Program-made: the position numbers and the translations under genes
Part shown: positions 5,524-6,277 of the stretch, in pieces
Numbering within the stretch: the stretch's first letter is position 1
How the letters are laid out: the number at the start of each line of letters is the position of its first letter
The notes under the pieces: generated by a model
Seen by the model: the letters and a program-made list of their open reading frames with translations, nothing else
Databases searched by the model: none
What the model was told of the DNA's origin: nothing
Source of the DNA: JBAUHN01 sp049680295
Lineage (GTDB): Bacteria; Pseudomonadota; Alphaproteobacteria; Rhodobacterales; Rhodobacteraceae
DNA length: 6,277 bases
NCBI GenBank assembly: GCA_049680295.1
Contig: JBAUHN010000026.1
Location: 1-6,277, forward strand
Direction of reading: 5' to 3'

Positions 5524-6277
5524 ATGAAAATTGACCCGATCACCCTTGCTGTCATCAAAAGCGCTCTCGATTCAATCGTCGACGAGGTCGCCTATACAGT
5601 GCTGCGCACTGCCCGGTCAGAAATCGTCAAGGACGTGATGGATTATTCAGCGGCGATTTGTGATGCGAATGGGAAAATGATCGCCCAGGCCAAGACCATC
5701 GCCTTGCATCTGGGCGCAGTACCGGAAGCGATGCAGGCCATCCAGAAGCAATATGGCGACGATATTCACGAGGGCGATGTGATTATCCTGAACGACCCCT
5801 ATCAGGGTGGAATGCACCTTCCAGATATCTTTATGTTCACACCGATCTTTCACCAGGGAAACCTGGAAGGGTTTTCCGTCGTGATCTGCCATCACACGGA
5901 TGTGGGTGGGCGCGTGCCCGGCTCAAACGCGTCGGACAGCACCGAAATTTATCAAGAAGGCCTGCGACTGCCGGTTTTGAAACTTTACGACCGTGATGTG
6001 CTGAATACCGCCGTTTACACCATCATCGAACGAAATGTGCGCGTGCCTGACCGTGTTCTGGGTGACCTGAAAGCACAACGCGCCGCCTGCCATGTCGGAG
6101 CAAGGGAACTGGCCAAGCTAATCACGAAATATGGCAGGGCGGTCGCCCGCACTTATTTTGCCGAGCTTCTGGATTATGCCGAGCGCATGGCGCGCGATGA
6201 CATCAAGGACTGGCCTGACGGGACCTACAGGTTTACTGACTACATTGATGACGACGGGTTCTCGGACGATCCAATTC
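5524..6277 (+). CDS. hyuB: Hydantoinase B/oxoprolinase family protein, HyuB-like, N-terminal part (3' end outside window)
   Basis: The frame is open from 5524 to the right edge, 251 codons of a protein that usually has 500-770. It begins MKIDPITLAVIKSALDSIVDE, the typical HyuB start, followed by VLRTARSEIVKDVMDYSAAICD (about 25-46). The hallmark NDPYQGGMHLPD is at 90-101 and the His/Asp cluster CHHTDVGGRVPGS at 122-134; in carboxylase relatives this region supplies metal ligands, so a metal site is likely but inferred. YQEGLRLPVLKLY and VRVPDRVLGDLKAQ follow as expected. HyuB is the catalytic amidohydrolase or carboxylase subunit, acting with the ATP-using HyuA encoded just upstream. The nine-base gap and shared ribosome site show one operon. 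Further operon members, such as a transporter, a third small subunit or a regulator, would lie beyond the window. Confidence 0.92.
   Translation, partial: MKIDPITLAVIKSALDSIVDEVAYTVLRTARSEIVKDVMDYSAAICDANGKMIAQAKTIALHLGAVPEAMQAIQKQYGDDIHEGDVIILNDPYQGGMHLPDIFMFTPIFHQGNLEGFSVVICHHTDVGGRVPGSNASDSTEIYQEGLRLPVLKLYDRDVLNTAVYTIIERNVRVPDRVLGDLKAQRAACHVGARELAKLITKYGRAVARTYFAELLDYAERMARDDIKDWPDGTYRFTDYIDDDGFSDDPI

Noticed and set aside
1..6277. CRISPR array, tRNA or rRNA genes
   Set aside because: No regularly spaced repeats, cloverleaf-like sequences or rRNA signatures were found on reading both strands.

Overview
The window looks like part of an alphaproteobacterial chromosome, probably Rhodobacterales/Roseobacter-like. 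This rests on the style of the PntB, PckA and BLUF proteins and the mixed-GC codon use; no 16S or other marker is present, so the assignment is an inference. All recognised genes are on the + strand.

Left block (1-2502): the 3' end of pntB (NADPH-binding domain of the proton-translocating transhydrogenase), then pckA (ATP-type PEP carboxykinase), then a short BLUF-domain blue-light sensor with a GTG start. The pckA frame is broken by an in-frame TAG at 1831-1833. The same frame then continues for 64 sense codons that still resemble the PckA C-terminus and ends at a normal TGA (2026-2028). Counting from the start that best fits the family (424), the interrupted frame is 534 codons, the usual PckA length. 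The TAG sits where many relatives have Lys. This fits a single nonsense change (AAG to TAG), a sequencing error, or readthrough.

Middle block (2503-3417): about 900 bases without an intact gene. It begins with the C-terminal remnant of an IS3-family transposase (about 2577-2744) and a possible IS end near 2790-2802. Next come a long interrupted inverted repeat (2825-2874), a smaller hairpin (3197-3214), and then the control region of the right block. The control region has a perfect TTGACA -35 box and, overlapping the probable -10 box, a near-perfect palindrome of the kind TetR-family repressors bind.

Right block (3418-6277): a two-gene operon of the hydantoinase/oxoprolinase/acetone-carboxylase superfamily, hyuA-like (complete, 698 aa) and hyuB-like (N-terminal 251 codons, running off the window). 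The two subunits normally form an ATP-dependent amidohydrolase or carboxylase; the substrate cannot be read from the sequence. The IS remnant at the junction and the dedicated promoter/operator suggest a catabolic operon placed beside a central-carbon locus and induced by its own ligand. I found no CRISPR array, tRNA, rRNA or clearly new multigene system. The most notable items are the interrupted pckA, the operator in front of hyuA, the 2825-2874 inverted repeat and the insertion in the BLUF flavin-binding hairpin.
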